Shown here: positions 54,716-63,625 of the stretch, one piece after another
Numbering within the stretch: position 1 is the stretch's first letter
Layout: each line of letters starts with the position of its first letter
Program-made: the position numbers and the translations under genes
Notes under the pieces: model-generated
What the model was told of the DNA's origin: nothing
Databases searched by the model: none
The model's input: the letters and a program-made list of their open reading frames with translations, nothing else
Origin: Gordonia jacobaea
GTDB lineage: Bacteria; Actinomycetota; Actinomycetes; Mycobacteriales; Mycobacteriaceae
Length of the DNA stretch: 64,000 nt
Assembly: GCF_001186365.1 (NCBI RefSeq)
Contig: NZ_LDTZ01000022.1
Span: 1 to 64,000, forward strand
Reading direction: 5' to 3'

Positions 54716-56005
54716 ATGACACGAATTCGGGGATTCATCTCAGGTAGGCGGATCGGTCGTGTGACACGACGGTCCACGGTTGCGCTCACGACGGGTGCGT
54801 TGGCTCTTGGTGCTGCGACGGCGGCAGTCGGACCGGCTCACGCGGCGGATTTCTACACCCCGCCGTCGCAGTTCTCGGCGACTCCGGGGTCGATCATCCG
54901 CAGCGAGCCCAGCCCGCTGCTGCTGCAGATTCCCGGCATCAAGAACCAGTGGCCGGGCACGGCGACGCGGATCATGTACACCTCTCGCTACCAGGATGGA
55001 ACGCCCGCGGCGGTCACCGGGACCGTCGTCGAACCCACTGCGCCGTGGCGAGGCAAGGGTCCGCGACCAACCGTCGTGCTCGGCCCGGGAACCATCGGTC
55101 AGGGTGATCAGTGCGCTGGCTCGAAACTGATGAGCCTGCCCGTCGCGATCGACCCGAGCAAGCCGAGCCTCGCGCTGAACTACACGGCTCTCGAACTGAA
55201 TCTCTTGCTGATCAACGGCGTGCGCGTGGCCATCACCGACTACATCGGCATGGGCACCCCGGGAATTCACACCTACGTGAACAGGGTCGAGTCCGGCCAG
55301 GCGATGCTCGACGCGGCGCGTGCGGCGCTGAAGGTCGAGAAGGCGCCCGCCAACGCGCCGGTCGGCTTCTCCGGTTACTCGCAGGGCGGCGGTGCGTCGG
55401 CATCGGCGGCCGAACTGGCGTCGAGCTACGCTCCCGAACTGAACGTCAAGGCATCGTATGCGGGTGCACCGCCCGCGGACCTGTCGAAGGTGATCGACCA
55501 GATCGACGGCACGTTCATCGTCGGCGGAATCGGTTATGCCATCAATGGTCTCGAGGCCCGCTATCCCGAACTGAAGACCGTCGTCGACAAGGAGACGACA
55601 CCCCGCGGACGTCAGGTGCTCAAGCAACTGTCGACGCAGTGCATCGCCGATACCGGGCTGAGTTTCGGATTCCAGCGCACGAGTTCGTGGACGCGCGACG
55701 GAAAGTCGTTGTCTTCGGTCATCAATCGCTACCCGAACGTCAAGAAGATCGTCGACGAGCAGCGGATCGGCAGGCTCAAGCCGAACGCACCGGTCCTGCT
55801 CGAAGGTGGCCTCAGCGACGACGTCATTCCGTACGGCCAGGTGGCCGCGCTCGACCGTGACTGGCGTGCACAGGGAGCCGACGTCCGGATGATCACCAAC
55901 ACGATCCCGCCGATCTTCCCCGGCCTCGTGGTCAACCACGCGCTGCCGATGGTGTTCACGCTGCTGCCCGCCACCAACTTCTTGCTGTCGCACTTCGACG
56001 GCTGA
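54716..56005 (+). CDS. Secreted LIP-family (secretory lipase) triacylglycerol lipase
   Basis: 429 residues. A long signal peptide (RRSTVALTTGALALGAATAA, cleavage near AHAA). The PF03583-like alpha/beta hydrolase domain has the nucleophile PVGFSGYSQGGGASASAAEL (GYSQGG), the acid in LLEGGLSDDVIPY and the histidine in LVVNHALPM near the C-terminus. Secreted lipases of this type release fatty acids from external lipid in mycolic-acid bacteria. A perfect hairpin terminator follows. Confidence 0.88.
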   Translation: MTRIRGFISGRRIGRVTRRSTVALTTGALALGAATAAVGPAHAADFYTPPSQFSATPGSIIRSEPSPLLLQIPGIKNQWPGTATRIMYTSRYQDGTPAAVTGTVVEPTAPWRGKGPRPTVVLGPGTIGQGDQCAGSKLMSLPVAIDPSKPSLALNYTALELNLLLINGVRVAITDYIGMGTPGIHTYVNRVESGQAMLDAARAALKVEKAPANAPVGFSGYSQGGGASASAAELASSYAPELNVKASYAGAPPADLSKVIDQIDGTFIVGGIGYAINGLEARYPELKTVVDKETTPRGRQVLKQLSTQCIADTGLSFGFQRTSSWTRDGKSLSSVINRYPNVKKIVDEQRIGRLKPNAPVLLEGGLSDDVIPYGQVAALDRDWRAQGADVRMITNTIPPIFPGLVVNHALPMVFTLLPATNFLLSHFDG

Positions 56006-56036
56006 GTTATCGAACGGAATCACCCCCACAGGAATG

Positions 56037-56072
56037 AACTACGGCCCCCGCAGTGACGCGGGGGCCGTAGTT
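56037..56072. terminator. Bidirectional terminator
   Basis: AACTACGGCCCCCGC and its perfect 15-bp complement, 6-nt loop, 31 bp after the lipase stop and 19 bp before the end of the convergent membrane-protein gene. Confidence 0.88.
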
Positions 56073-56091
56073 GTCTGTGCGGCAGGTCGAT

Positions 56092-57258
56092 TCACGAGGC
56101 AGACGGTGCAGGCAGCTCCGAGTCTCTTCGGACGCGCTCCGTGGGGGCGGAGGCCCAAGGGCGTCGGACGCCGACGAACGAGCCGACCGTGAGCAATGCA
56201 GACGCCACGTAGGCGGTGATCGCGTACGGAAGTGGTCCGATGCGTCCGCCATTGGGTGCCACGCCGTCGACAGCCGCGAAGTAGTCGGGCAGCGCACTGA
56301 TCCACAGCACTGCCGCGACGACCAGGTACACCGCGGAGCAGACCACCGGGAACCACTCCCGCGCAAGCGGTTCGGGGAGGAGCGTCGGATCACTGCGGCG
56401 TGCTCGGTAGGCGCCCCAGAATGCCGCGACGGTGACGACCGCCAGGATCGCCACGTAGGTCCACGCCGAGACGGCTCGACCGACCAGTAGCGAACCGCCC
56501 AGCAGATCGAGGATGGTGGGGGGAATTGATCCGACGAAGAGGACGGGCCAGACGAGCACGCTCGTCATGACGACATCGCGGACGATGTACCAACCGCCGC
56601 GGTGCGGGACCGTGCACAACCAGCGCGTCACCAGGGCGATGCCGAACGGGAGCATGACGCTGAACGCGCTCATGTTCAGCAGCGGAATGCCGCTGAACGA
56701 CGGGTGCGCCGTGGAGACTTCTTGGTTCCATACCCACCACTTCATCTGTGGCCCAAGGCCGTCGACAATCTGGTACAGGCAGTGGAAGACGAACGCCACA
56801 CATGCTGCAGAGACGAAGACGTTGTAGCGCTTGAAGATTCCCGTCCGCTGGACGAGCGTGTACGCCACGTACAGGTAGACCGGATACATCGCGATGATGT
56901 AGAGCGGTAACCGGCCATAGAGGAACTGCACCGTAAACATGTTGTGCGCGAAGGTCAGTCCGAGTTCGTCCTCGATACCGAACCACTGCGGAAAGTAGGC
57001 GATGGGTTCGACGAGGAGCAATGCGAGTATCCCGCTGCACCACACCACCAGATTCGACGCGTCGCGCGTGGCGCGATACCAGCGGATGGCGTGGATCAGA
57101 CACGCGACGAGTCCGACGACGAGCGTCGCCTCGATGACGGGAAGGGTCCAGTTCGCAAGGTTCGCCGGATTGGTGAACGTGACGAACGCATTGCCGTCGC
57201 ATCGGACTCCGGTCAGCGTCTCCGACAGTCGGAGGTACTCGGCTGTACAGGTCTGCAT
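56092..57258 (-). CDS. Polytopic membrane protein of unknown function
   Basis: 388 residues with about eight to nine membrane helices; conserved-looking segments are WTLPVIEATLVVGLVACLIHAI, DASNLVVWCSGILALLLVE and HPSFSGIPLLNMSAFSVMLP. GAGG is 7 nt upstream. It is divergent from a TetR gene with an operator in the gap and is followed by the Rieske/DapB-like genes on the same strand. I do not recognise the family. Confidence 0.75.
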   Translation of the reverse strand: MQTCTAEYLRLSETLTGVRCDGNAFVTFTNPANLANWTLPVIEATLVVGLVACLIHAIRWYRATRDASNLVVWCSGILALLLVEPIAYFPQWFGIEDELGLTFAHNMFTVQFLYGRLPLYIIAMYPVYLYVAYTLVQRTGIFKRYNVFVSAACVAFVFHCLYQIVDGLGPQMKWWVWNQEVSTAHPSFSGIPLLNMSAFSVMLPFGIALVTRWLCTVPHRGGWYIVRDVVMTSVLVWPVLFVGSIPPTILDLLGGSLLVGRAVSAWTYVAILAVVTVAAFWGAYRARRSDPTLLPEPLAREWFPVVCSAVYLVVAAVLWISALPDYFAAVDGVAPNGGRIGPLPYAITAYVASALLTVGSFVGVRRPWASAPTERVRRDSELPAPSAS

Positions 57259-57302
57259 TGGTGCACCTCAGGCTCGTGAAGGGGCGTGGCCGACATGCTC
57301 GA

Positions 57303-57329
57303 TCATACAAACAAGCCTTCTGTGTATGA
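57303..57329. promoter_or_regulatory. TetR operator TCATACA-N13-TGTATGA
   Basis: A perfect 7-bp inverted repeat at 57303-57309 and 57323-57329, in the 106-bp gap between the membrane protein and TetR gene. Confidence 0.65.
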
Positions 57330-57364
57330 CCGGATTCGAAATACCCGCGTGCGACGATTGACCG

Positions 57365-57979
57365 ATGAGAACCCGAGGTTGGGGCGGCGACCTGCCGCGC
57401 ACCGAAGACGAAGCACGCGAACGCATCGTGGCGGCCGCGATGCGGTGCATCGATCGTTCGGGGCCGGGCAAGGCAACTCTCGCCGATGTCGCCGCCGAAC
57501 TCCAGGTCACCAGGCAGACCGTCTACCGCGTGTTCCCGACGACCGCCGAACTACTGACCGCGGTTGGTGAAGCAGGTGCCACGCAGTTCCTCGACCGACT
57601 CACCGATCACGTCGCCGATATCACCGATCCGCGCGATGCCCTTGCCGAGGCCATCGTCTACACGTTGGGGCGGCTGCCCGACGAACCGTACATCGGACTT
57701 CTCGTTCAGGTGGGGGAGAACGAACTCTTCAGCCGTGGCGCAACATCCTCTCGCGCAATGGAGTTCGGCGCGTCGGTGTTGCGACGATTCCCGATCGACT
57801 GGGCCGAGGTGGGAGTCGACGACGAGAAACTCGAGGGACTCGCCGAGTTCATGCTGCGCGTGCTGATGTCGTTTCTGCAGTACCCCTCGGACCCACCGCG
57901 TACGCCGGAGCAGTTGCGTGTCTATCTTCGACGCTGGCTCGGGCCTGCACTCGATGTCGCGGGCACAGCCGATGCGTGA
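57365..57979 (+). CDS. TetR-family transcriptional regulator
   Basis: 204 residues. Helix-turn-helix in LADVAAELQVTRQTVYRVFP (about 36-55), acidic C-terminal ligand domain. It probably controls the divergent membrane-protein gene through TCATACA-N13-TGTATGA. It ends 2 bp before the stop of the convergent DapB-like gene. Confidence 0.88.
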   Translation: MRTRGWGGDLPRTEDEARERIVAAAMRCIDRSGPGKATLADVAAELQVTRQTVYRVFPTTAELLTAVGEAGATQFLDRLTDHVADITDPRDALAEAIVYTLGRLPDEPYIGLLVQVGENELFSRGATSSRAMEFGASVLRRFPIDWAEVGVDDEKLEGLAEFMLRVLMSFLQYPSDPPRTPEQLRVYLRRWLGPALDVAGTADA

Positions 57980-57981
57980 TG

Positions 57982-59067
57982 TCACACGGCGAATCGTCCG
58001 GCGAATGCCCTCAGTGGGAGATCGTTGCTCGTGATGATGCCGGGCCTCGCCTCGACGACCGAGCGGATCGAGTTGAGCGCCGGCAGGCCGGTCACGGTCA
58101 TGCCGATGGAGGCGAAGTTCTCGGGCTTCGACAAATCCATTCCCGGCTTGGGGAAGATCATGTGTTTGCTGTAGATACTCGGATCGCCGGTGATCTGAGT
58201 GATGTAGCAGGCCTTGATATCCCACGCGGGATCGGTGTGCGGTGTCATCTGCCACTCGAGGTGGGTCTCGATCCGCGGGACGCCGTCGACCATGCCCTGG
58301 TACTTGATGTAGTTGGCGCCCAACGATCCCTTCGGTAGGAAGTACCAGCCGAGATCGACGTCTTTGGTGCACGCGCCGAGTTCGTAGGAGTACTTCACCT
58401 CGTCGAGCTCGAGCCCGAATGCGTCGGCCATGAGGTAGACGGAGTCGGCAAAGACTGCGGTGTACTTGTGCAATGACTCCGGAATCGTCGGATCATTAAC
58501 CGGCAGACCGTATCCGACGGCCTTCCAGGTGTCGACGGAGTGATGGCACGAGACGTCGACCGATTCGGTGACGGTGACGTTCTCGATCGCGGCGACGTCG
58601 GCGCTGTGGACGATGCCGAGGATCTGACACAGTCCCGGGTTCATGCCCGTGCCATAGAACGTCGACCCTCCGCGTTGACAGGCAGCCTCGATGAGCTCGC
58701 TGACCTTGCGTCCGGAAGGGTGCTGCCAGTTGGTGTCCCGGTGATATCCGGTGATCCAGTCGGCGGTGGTCACGACGTTGATGCCTGCTTCGAGCACCTT
58801 CTCGTAGAGGTCTTCGTCCGGGAATACGCCGTGGAATGTCACGACGTCTGGCCGTGCTGCGATGATCTCCTCGACGGAACCGGTGGCCGTGATGCCGATC
58901 GCGTCGGTGCCCACGATCTCGCCGACGTCGCGTCCGATTTTGTCGGCGGTGTAGCAGTGCAGACCGACGAGTTCGAGGTCTGGGTGGGAGGTGATTCGTC
59001 CGATCATCTCGGTGCCAAGATTGCCTGTGGCAACCTGGAATACTCGAATCTTGCGGGAACTGTTCAT
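57982..59067 (-). CDS. DapB-like NAD(P)-dependent oxidoreductase
   Basis: 361 residues from ATG 59067, 9 nt after AAAGG (an upstream ATG at 59091 is possible). Rossmann start IRVFQVATGNLGTEMIGRI; GTGMNPGLCQILG; and a substrate domain including YQGMVDGVPRIETHLEWQM. Related to dihydrodipicolinate-reductase-like and 2,4-diaminopentanoate-dehydrogenase-like enzymes. Substrate unknown. It follows the Rieske gene on the same strand with 43 bp between, so probably one catabolic unit. Confidence 0.82.
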   Translation of the reverse strand: MNSSRKIRVFQVATGNLGTEMIGRITSHPDLELVGLHCYTADKIGRDVGEIVGTDAIGITATGSVEEIIAARPDVVTFHGVFPDEDLYEKVLEAGINVVTTADWITGYHRDTNWQHPSGRKVSELIEAACQRGGSTFYGTGMNPGLCQILGIVHSADVAAIENVTVTESVDVSCHHSVDTWKAVGYGLPVNDPTIPESLHKYTAVFADSVYLMADAFGLELDEVKYSYELGACTKDVDLGWYFLPKGSLGANYIKYQGMVDGVPRIETHLEWQMTPHTDPAWDIKACYITQITGDPSIYSKHMIFPKPGMDLSKPENFASIGMTVTGLPALNSIRSVVEARPGIITSNDLPLRAFAGRFAV

Positions 59068-59110
59068 GGGCTGGACCTTTCGTGTGGACATGTTCGCGAC
59101 GCTGGTGCGC

Positions 59111-60184
59111 TCAGGCTGTTGCGGCGGTGGCCGACGGGTGTAGTGGCACGATCGCGCCGCTTTCGGGGCGAGTCGGGTCTCGTCCGTAGGTCGAGTCGCC
59201 CTCGGGATAGAACTGCACTGCCCAGTTGCGTAATGCGGTGAAGCCCTTGAACTCTCGCTGCGAGAGCGCAGGCGGATCCGAATAGCGCTGGTGCGACCAG
59301 ATTTCGACGTCCCTGTCGAACTGGTCGATGACCAGGTCGCTCATCACCTTGCCGTACTTGGTCAACTCGGTGGCGTCTTCTTCTCCCGGCTTCTTGCCGA
59401 TCCACACGGTGAACCGCACATCGCACGTCGATTCGTCGACCGGGGTGACCGCAGGCATCGTGCGGTTCTCGACCATCCCCCAGGACTTGGTGACGGAGCA
59501 CCCGAGTCCCGCGTTCACGGAATAGACGCCGCTGGAGGCTGATTCGAGGGTGGCTCCCTGTTCGAACGCGATGGTGAAATCGACGTAGGAGACCGGTCCG
59601 TGGAAATCGTGCCGGGTGAACTCCGGCATAAACGGCGTCTCGTGGACGAACTTGAAATGGGCGAAGTCGACGCCGTTCTCCATGATGTACTGCGGATGGA
59701 GCTCGAGCCGCTCGTGGAACAGTGTCCCGCCGGGGATGGGTGCGTAGTAGTTGTCAGCGTCCGATGCGTCGTCGCCGAATGCGGTGAACACGTCCGGCAC
59801 TTCGAAATACGGTGGGCGAGAGGCGGTGTCGAACCAGATCCACACGGCATGGTTGCGCTCGACGGCAGGGTAGCTGCGAATTCGCCTGCCTCTGTTCGGC
59901 CTCTTCTCGTACGGGATGCAGACGTTGCGACCCTGCTCGTTCCACTGCCACCCATGGAATGGGCAGACGAGGTTCTCGCCCTCGACGCGACCGCCGTACC
60001 CGAGATGTGCGCCGAGGTGCTCGCAATAGGCGTCGAACACCGAGATCTTTCCCGACGCCGAGCGCCACGCGACCATGTCGCGGGAGAAGTAGGTCATGCG
60101 GTGGACGTCGCCGACGGCGATCTCGTGCGACCAGGCGACCTGGTACCAGCCAGTCGGTTCCATCGACAGCGGGGTCTGTGCCAT
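59111..60184 (-). CDS. Rieske 2Fe-2S oxygenase (KshA-like)
   Basis: 357 residues from ATG 60184. Rieske cluster C-x-H (YCEHLGAHLGYGG) and C-x2-H (NLVCPFHGWQW) with 17 residues between; mononuclear iron site DFAHFKFVH (D-x2-H-x4-H) in ENGVDFAHFKFVHETPF. Architecture matches bacterial oxygenase components such as steroid 9-alpha-hydroxylase; it needs a separate reductase, which is not in the window. The start follows TACGGT by 7 nt and lies next to an inverted repeat that is probably bound by the divergent TetR. Confidence 0.88.
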   Translation of the reverse strand: MAQTPLSMEPTGWYQVAWSHEIAVGDVHRMTYFSRDMVAWRSASGKISVFDAYCEHLGAHLGYGGRVEGENLVCPFHGWQWNEQGRNVCIPYEKRPNRGRRIRSYPAVERNHAVWIWFDTASRPPYFEVPDVFTAFGDDASDADNYYAPIPGGTLFHERLELHPQYIMENGVDFAHFKFVHETPFMPEFTRHDFHGPVSYVDFTIAFEQGATLESASSGVYSVNAGLGCSVTKSWGMVENRTMPAVTPVDESTCDVRFTVWIGKKPGEEDATELTKYGKVMSDLVIDQFDRDVEIWSHQRYSDPPALSQREFKGFTALRNWAVQFYPEGDSTYGRDPTRPESGAIVPLHPSATAATA

Positions 60185-60191
60185 AGGAAGA

Positions 60192-60197
60192 ACCGTA
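60192..60197 (-). promoter_or_regulatory. -10 box TACGGT for the Rieske gene
   Basis: TACGGT then 7 nt then ATG 60184; the operator arm AGAACCCTC begins at its upstream edge, so binding would block transcription. Confidence 0.5.
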
Positions 60198-60229
60198 GAA
60201 CCCTCTGTGAAAGAGTGCAAGAGGGTTCT
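60197..60229. promoter_or_regulatory. TetR operator AGAACCCTC-N15-GAGGGTTCT
   Basis: Perfect 9-bp inverted repeat at 60197-60205 and 60221-60229 between the divergent Rieske and TetR genes. Confidence 0.75.
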
Positions 60230-60250
60230 GTGAAAGTCGGCGCGAATGGC

Positions 60251-60256
60251 TAGACT
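60251..60256 (+). promoter_or_regulatory. -10 box TAGACT for the second TetR gene
   Basis: TAGACT is 8 nt before ATG 60265. Confidence 0.4.
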
Positions 60257-60264
60257 TTGTCGTC

Positions 60265-60882
60265 ATGAGTGAGGCGACGACCACCCCCCGGCGCGCGAAC
60301 AAGCGTGGTCAGGCCACGCGGGACAGCATGATCCGTGCAGCAATCACCGCGTTGGCGACGGGTGATCCGACGGCGGTCTCGGGTAATCGGATCGCGCGGG
60401 AGATCGGTGCGACGTGGGGTGTGGTCAAGTACCAGTTCGGCGATATCGACGGTCTGTGGGCAGCGGTTCTGCGTCACACCGCGGACCAGCGCGGCGATCT
60501 CCCGGCCAGCGTCAAACCCGACGGGACGCTGCGAGAGAGGGTGTCCGCTCTGATCGACGCGATGTTCTACGGACTCACGACGCCGGAGGCGCGGGCCATT
60601 GAGACGCTCCGCGCGGCGCTTCCGCGCGAACACGTCGAATTGGAACGCGAATTTCCCCTCACCGCAGCCGAATTGGCTTCGTGGAAGCCGAACTGGGACG
60701 CGGCGTTCGAGCGTGCATTTGCCGACCTCGACCTCGATCCAGGGAAGGTCCGGCAGATGGCCGCGCTGATCCCGGGTGCGATGCGCGGACTCATCTCGGA
60801 GCACACGTTGGGTACCTACGGCAACCTTGATGACGCTCGTGCGGGAATGTCGGGCGCTATCGTCGCCTATCTGTCAGAGTGA
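60265..60882 (+). CDS. TetR-family regulator of the Rieske/DapB-like genes
   Basis: 205 residues. Helix-turn-helix AVSGNRIAREIGATWGVVKY (about 38-57) and a helical ligand domain with DPGKVRQMAALIPGAMRGLI. Divergent from the Rieske gene, with a perfect inverted repeat between them next to the Rieske -10 box; autorepression and repression of the oxygenase are the likely roles. Confidence 0.88.
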   Translation: MSEATTTPRRANKRGQATRDSMIRAAITALATGDPTAVSGNRIAREIGATWGVVKYQFGDIDGLWAAVLRHTADQRGDLPASVKPDGTLRERVSALIDAMFYGLTTPEARAIETLRAALPREHVELEREFPLTAAELASWKPNWDAAFERAFADLDLDPGKVRQMAALIPGAMRGLISEHTLGTYGNLDDARAGMSGAIVAYLSE

Positions 60883-60907
60883 CGCGGTGACATCGCCAGG
60901 TCCGCGT

Positions 60908-62359
60908 ATGTGTGCTGCCCGCATCCGCATACTCGCCGCGTCGACCATCGTCGTCGCGATACTCGTGGGTGCGATCGTCGGAGGACCTGCGGTCGCGGCG
61001 CCACCGACACACGGTTCGACGGCTCCCGCACCGGGCCCGGCGACCGGACTCGGTCCGGTCGGAACGTCGCTGATGCACGGTGACCTGTGGTCGTCGGACT
61101 CGACGCCGTTCGCCGGACCGGGAAAGTCCGCGCGTCTCGCGGCGTCGTCGATTCCCGGCGGTGCCTGCGCCGCGACGTTCGTGGGACGCGATGGGATGCC
61201 GGTGTCGCTGTGTACCCAGTTCGTCGGCATAGCGCCGCTGCAGGTCGCGGTGGCGACGGTGACGCTCTTCGATCCGACGACCGCGGTGCCGATCGCACGC
61301 AAGCAGTTGACCAAGGGTGGGCTGCTCGGAGGTGTGTACGGGTATCTCGACGATCGCGATCGCGTGGTCGTCGCCGACGGGTCCGGCGCGATTCTGCGTG
61401 TGGCACATCGGCATTCGACGCAGGGGTGGCAGCTCTATATCGATGACCGCGTTGACCTGAAAGGTCATGTCCCCGCAGGCGACGCCGTCACCGCACTCGC
61501 TCCCGACTTCGCGGGCCGCGTGTGGTTCGTGACAACGCACGGCGTCGTCGGCAGGGTCGACGCCGCGCGGCGTGTGCGGTCGACGCATCTGCCCGCGGGT
61601 GAAGATCTCGGTAATGGACTCTCGGTGCGGGCGTCGGGTGTGTCGGTCATCTCGACGCACGCACTCTACGAGATGCGCGCAGGCGTCGACGGGACACCGG
61701 AGGTGGTGTGGCGTCGCGCCTATGACCGAGGCGCCGCACGTCGTCCCGGCCAGTTGACCTGGGGATCGGGCACCACGCCCACCTACTTCGGCCCCGGGGG
61801 CGACGGATGGGTTGCCATCGTCGACAACGCCTCCCGACCACAGTTGATCGTCTACGACAGCAACACCGGCTCGACGGTGTGCCGCATGCCCGCGTTCGGC
61901 AGCTCAGGACAGGGCACCGAGAACTCGCCGATGGCCTGGGGCAACTCGCTCATCATCCCCAGCACCTACGGCTACCAGTACCCGCCCATGGCCGTCAGCG
62001 GTCCGAGCGTGCCTGCCAACGCGCCCTTCGTCGGCGGATCGACACGCATCGACGTGTCCGCGGGGCAGTGCCACCGGGTGTGGGAGAACGGCGACCGCCT
62101 CGCATCGCTGCCCCGACTCTCGCGCGCCGACGGACTCATCCACGGCCTCGGTTACGGGCCCTATCGACCAGGATCGATCCAGCAGGTCGGGCCTATCGAC
62201 TACATCGCCACCGATTTCGCGACGGGCGCCCGCGTACGCACGTTGCACGTCGGCGACGGACCGGTCGACGAGCCGCTCGAACTGACCGGCACCATCGCGC
62301 CCGACGGCTCGCTCTGGCAGGCGACGGTGAGTCGGATGCTGAAGATCGCGAGGCGTTGA
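60908..62359 (+). CDS. Secreted beta-propeller-like protein, unknown function
   Basis: 483 residues from ATG 60908 (GTG 60887 is also possible). Signal peptide ILAASTIVVAILVGAIVGG with cleavage near AVAAP. The mature protein is rich in repeated beta strands (FDPTTAVPIARKQLT, VVVADGSGAILRVAHR, LIVYDSNTGSTVCRMPAF), the look of a six- to eight-bladed propeller, with cysteines that may be paired. Its C-terminus SRMLKIARR is echoed by a second copy just after the stop (62381-62412). I recognise no enzyme motif. Confidence 0.75.
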   Translation: MCAARIRILAASTIVVAILVGAIVGGPAVAAPPTHGSTAPAPGPATGLGPVGTSLMHGDLWSSDSTPFAGPGKSARLAASSIPGGACAATFVGRDGMPVSLCTQFVGIAPLQVAVATVTLFDPTTAVPIARKQLTKGGLLGGVYGYLDDRDRVVVADGSGAILRVAHRHSTQGWQLYIDDRVDLKGHVPAGDAVTALAPDFAGRVWFVTTHGVVGRVDAARRVRSTHLPAGEDLGNGLSVRASGVSVISTHALYEMRAGVDGTPEVVWRRAYDRGAARRPGQLTWGSGTTPTYFGPGGDGWVAIVDNASRPQLIVYDSNTGSTVCRMPAFGSSGQGTENSPMAWGNSLIIPSTYGYQYPPMAVSGPSVPANAPFVGGSTRIDVSAGQCHRVWENGDRLASLPRLSRADGLIHGLGYGPYRPGSIQQVGPIDYIATDFATGARVRTLHVGDGPVDEPLELTGTIAPDGSLWQATVSRMLKIARR

Positions 62360-62431
62360 GAAGTCGGCCGCCGGTCGTCGAGTCCCGGATGCTCAAGATC
62401 GGGCGCCGGTGACGGTGCGACAATCGTCACC

Positions 62432-63082
62432 ATGACCGACCCTGATGAGTCCGATCGCATCCCGACGCAGGCCGAACTCGACGCCGAGGACCTGGCGGCG
62501 ATCGAGCGTCGGTCGAAGGACAAGGACGAGGCGGTGCTCTATCCGTCGCGACCGACCGATCCGGGTCCGGCGCCGCGCGCGCTGACCGTCCACGCGCGCG
62601 TCGCGTTCTGGGGAGCAGCAGCCGCTGGACTGGTCGCGTTCGTCTACGGCTTCGTCAATGTCGGGACGATCAGAGGACTGCTGAGGGACCGTCTGCGCGA
62701 GGGACTCGCAACCGATCCGCGGAACGCGGCACCGGCCGACCGCATCGACCCGATGGCGAACTTCTTTCCGCCGTTCATGCTGATCATGATCGTCGTCTTC
62801 CTCGCGATCGAGTACGCGCTGCTGGTCGCCGCGGCCACGCATCACAGTCGCAACTGCCGCAACTTCTACCTCGCCGCGGTCGTCGTCAACCTGCTCTGTA
62901 TCCCGATCGGGATAGATCTGCTGTTCCGCTACCCGGACGTGTGGTCGGCTCTGCCGGTCATCGGGTGGATTCAGTTCGCGCTTCTCGTGATCTCAGCGCT
63001 GTGCACGATGCAGAAGTCGGTGAACCGGTGGCTCCCGCAGTCGACGCGGATGCGCCCGACACGGATGGTGAAGGGTCGCTGA
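62432..63082 (+). CDS. Membrane protein of unknown function (DUF2561-like)
   Basis: 216 residues. A charged cytoplasmic N-tail (~50) precedes four membrane helices: AFWGAAAAGLVAFVYGFV, PFMLIMIVVFLAIEYALLVA, NFYLAAVVVNLLCIPIG and VIGWIQFALLVISALC. The name is from general resemblance only. GACAAT lies 7 nt before the ATG. A possible terminator hairpin follows at 63122. Confidence 0.7.
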   Translation: MTDPDESDRIPTQAELDAEDLAAIERRSKDKDEAVLYPSRPTDPGPAPRALTVHARVAFWGAAAAGLVAFVYGFVNVGTIRGLLRDRLREGLATDPRNAAPADRIDPMANFFPPFMLIMIVVFLAIEYALLVAAATHHSRNCRNFYLAAVVVNLLCIPIGIDLLFRYPDVWSALPVIGWIQFALLVISALCTMQKSVNRWLPQSTRMRPTRMVKGR

Positions 63083-63121
63083 TACTGCGCGGCTCCATGC
63101 GCCGACCTCGAGTGGTGTGCA

Positions 63122-63153
63122 CCGCCTGCGGACGCGGGGGTCGGCGCAGGCGG
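63122..63153. terminator. Possible terminator hairpin
   Basis: CCGCCTGCG and CGCAGGCGG (perfect 9 bp, 14-nt loop), 39 bp after the membrane-protein stop. The region 63083-63244 holds no other recognised feature. Confidence 0.35.
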
Positions 63154-63244
63154 CACACGGGCGCAGCACTGTGACGTGCTTCCACTCTCGAGTCGAGTGA
63201 TGCGGAGTCGAAGTTTTGCGGAGTCGGGTGTGCGAAGAGGCGGG

Positions 63245-63415
63245 TTACGCGAAGAACAGCGAACCGAACGTGATGGTCGTGCTCGCCGCGAGAAGCGTGA
63301 GTATGACGATCCCCGACCTGGCGGACGCGATCAGCGGGATCGGTTCGTCGATTCCAGTCGCTGTGGCAGCGGCCGGGACATGGTCTGAATCAGCGGTCGT
63401 CGTGATCTGCGACAT
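63245..63415 (-). CDS. Small membrane protein (56 aa)
   Basis: 56 residues with a strong ribosome site GAGGAGAG 4 nt before ATG 63415. A polar N-terminus (MSQITTTADSDHVPAAATA) is followed by one membrane helix GIVILTLLAASTTITFGSLF and ends at a TAA. The hydrophobic helix and ribosome site support a real gene; the opposite-strand frames here look like shadows. Family unknown. Confidence 0.55.
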   Translation of the reverse strand: MSQITTTADSDHVPAAATATGIDEPIPLIASARSGIVILTLLAASTTITFGSLFFA

Positions 63416-63625
63416 GAGTCTCTCCTCACTCGAATGTCGTCACGAACGAGGCGCCGCGATGAACTGACGTCGACGTTACGGACCGCCGTGACGCGTTGAC
63501 CAGGGCCGCGGCAGTACTGACACCGCACGGCAACCCATGGTCACGAGAAGGTAACGGCGGCCGTGTCGAGTACGGCGGCGACGGTGACTTTCGCCTATTA
63601 CGTAAATGGATGGTTAGCTAAGAAG

